This document shows, in pieces, positions 62,111 to 64,000 of a stretch of 64,000 bases of DNA. Below the pieces are notes generated by a model. The model did not search any database and was not told the DNA's origin. It was given only the letters and a program-made list of their open reading frames with translations. The first letter of the stretch is position 1, and each line of letters opens with the position of its first letter. Source of the DNA: Acanthosoma haemorrhoidale (Eukaryota; Arthropoda; Insecta; Hemiptera; Acanthosomatidae); NCBI GenBank assembly GCA_930367205.1, contig OV884012.1:49373239-49437238 (forward strand). The letters are read 5' to 3'. The translations under genes were made by a program, and so were the position numbers.

Positions 62111-64000
62111 AAGTATTGTATCAAATTAAAGATCTTGAAATTCTGATTAATGTATATTTATCGTGCATAAGAAACCACAAGGGTCATCAACGCCCACATA
62201 TACAGGTTATTTTTTTGGGAGGTTTCTGTAATGAAGAGTTGAAAAAAAAATACTAGGTTGTTGTTCTTAATTATGACTAATTATGATCATCATGAAACTG
62301 GACCAAGACCCCGTAAGGTGGTCCATAGGTCTAATAGTATACATAGTACGATCAGGCGAATCAGTGGATTTTTTATTGAAGTATAAACAAAATACTAGCA
62401 TTATTCTATTTATTAAAAAAAAACAATTTTTATAATTGAGTTATTTGAAAAACCCGAATCGTCAACGTTCTTTAAGAATATTTTTAAAAAAAATTTATAA
62501 TAATTATCTATAATAAAATTAAATATCTTACACCTATTTAGACTGGTAACTAATAAGAAACCAAATACGACGAAGATAAGTAAAGTTCTTTTACTCCCTG
62601 CAGCACCTGACAAGCCCCGTGATCCTGCCACATTTCCCGCATCGATACGATGGTAACAGGATGTCAGTTAGTTGCTATGCTTATGAAGGGAAGGCCCCAT
62701 CACCTACTTATTATAAAAAGATGCATTGTTAATCCGCTTTAGCTTATATAAACTCATACAGTAAATATAATGTTTTTTTTAGCTTATTGATTCGCAACTG
62801 TGTATAGCGTCAAAACCAGCGAATGTGCTGTAAATATGATAAATTTCCATTAATGTCATGACTGCAGAGTAATAGGGGAGGTATCCTATACTGTTGAAGC
62901 AAAGTTTGAAGATCTTATTGTGCCATTGAATGTTACCAGGTAAGTCAGGTGTCGACAGTCCGAGCATCAGTGATTTTGGGTGTTTGTCAAAGTATCTTTA
63001 TAATGTACTAATCCAGTCGTGGAAGAAAGGCATTTTAAAACCTGCATGAAGGGTATGATTTTGTACATAATATGGTCCACCTGTGATCAAGCCTTAAAAC
63101 TTTTGATATAAAAATCTGTATAGTTTCGATGTTCTTGCTTGAGCACATCCGCAGGGTACCATATGTCCAAAGTTTTGTGAGAAGTTTTCCGTTGAAGTTT
63201 TCACTTGTATATAAATCAAATTGGAATTAAATGTGATTAAAAATAAGAGAAAAAACACATCATATTACATTTGTATCAACAAATATTACTCAGTTATAAA
63301 AGTTTCATATTATTGTTCGTTTGATGGATCAAAAAGTGATAAAATGATACTTTGGGTCAGACCTAATATGTCCATAATGTAATCGGCAAATTCACTTACT
63401 TCCTAATTTTATTTTATTTTCATCCAGAATTTAACAGTATATTTACATTATAAAACTGGTTTTTGTAGCAGCGGTTATTGCTTCCCCCCCCCCCTATGTG
63501 CGATTTACATATAAAGACCGTTTCAGGAAGACCTATTAGTCAACTGGTTGACCGATATTTATAACTTTTAGGTCCGAACGGTAAAATTACCTGAGGCTTG
63601 CGTTTCAACATTTTACCCTTTTCGGTCGCTGCGCCTCAAAAACATATGAAGTTCAAGGCTGTTTTTAATTTTAATTTCAAAACAATGCCCGTCTGTGTTT
63701 GTCCGTAATTTAATCCTCCTACCGAACTGTTACTTGTCCACAAATTAGTGAGTAGAACATTACACAGAAGGATTTTTGGTGATTGCATTAACTCCATAAA
63801 TCCACTTATTAAAAAAAAAAAAAATTACACTAAATTTACATCCACAAAACAAAATTAAACGGTACATCCACCAAGAGCCAGAAAATTGTATTGCAATAGT
63901 GCTTGACAACAGATTAAAAAAAATAGCTTGACATCAGGTTAACAGCAGCTATCGATGCTCATACTTTTTTTTAAACAATATTCTTTCATATACAAGTTAC
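62111..64000. other. gene-free stretch
   Basis: Mostly AT-rich with short unrecognised frames. It holds a C12 run near 63,485 and an A14 run near 63,812. No RNA gene or repeat match was seen. Confidence 0.45.

Overview
The window is AT-rich eukaryotic DNA in which every coding signal I can identify belongs to a transposable element or its debris. I find no convincing host gene. The mix of jockey-clade LINEs, an RNase H-bearing LINE, a mariner relic, tRNA-like SINE sequence and long CT/GA microsatellites fits an insect genome. A hemipteran is my guess, but that is inference only.

Layout. At 1.3-2.3 kb lies a dead mariner. At 10.7-11.2 and 19.6-20.1 kb are two diverged copies of a TATA-bearing repeat with a short conserved peptide and a possible 5' splice site. 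Jockey copies sit at 12.8-14.9 kb (old relic), 26.8-28.2 kb (old relic), 31.6-35.9 kb (nearly complete, gag-like ORF1 plus endonuclease/reverse transcriptase ORF2, one frameshift in each), 53.7-54.2 kb (minus strand) and 60.1-62.1 kb (5'-truncated). Solo 3' tails lie at 37.2-37.7 and 57.7 kb, and tails of a related subfamily at 40.9, 42.2 and 52.7 kb. At 46.3-47.9 kb is a minus-strand 5'-truncated LINE with an uninterrupted frame, intact RNase H residues, an A tail and a 13-bp target-site duplication (TSD). It is the youngest-looking insertion.

The most informative structure is nesting. Short poly-A retroposons sit inside jockey copies at 13.6, 14.5, 27.0, 27.4-28.0 and 53.8 kb, and one jockey tail sits inside another at 37.4 kb. 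Most have TSDs of 12-18 bp that restore the host jockey sequence when the insert is removed. This gives a relative chronology and defines several small non-autonomous families. Other dispersed pairs (6.2/49.3 kb; 43.8/45.1/38.9 kb) are unassigned families.

Between elements lie long gene-free stretches, some with less AT-rich islands that could be regulatory. Nothing in the window looks like a new multi-gene system. The best leads are the promoter-plus-exon pair, the structured 637-bp retroposon, and the same-frame stop at the jockey ORF1/ORF2 junction.
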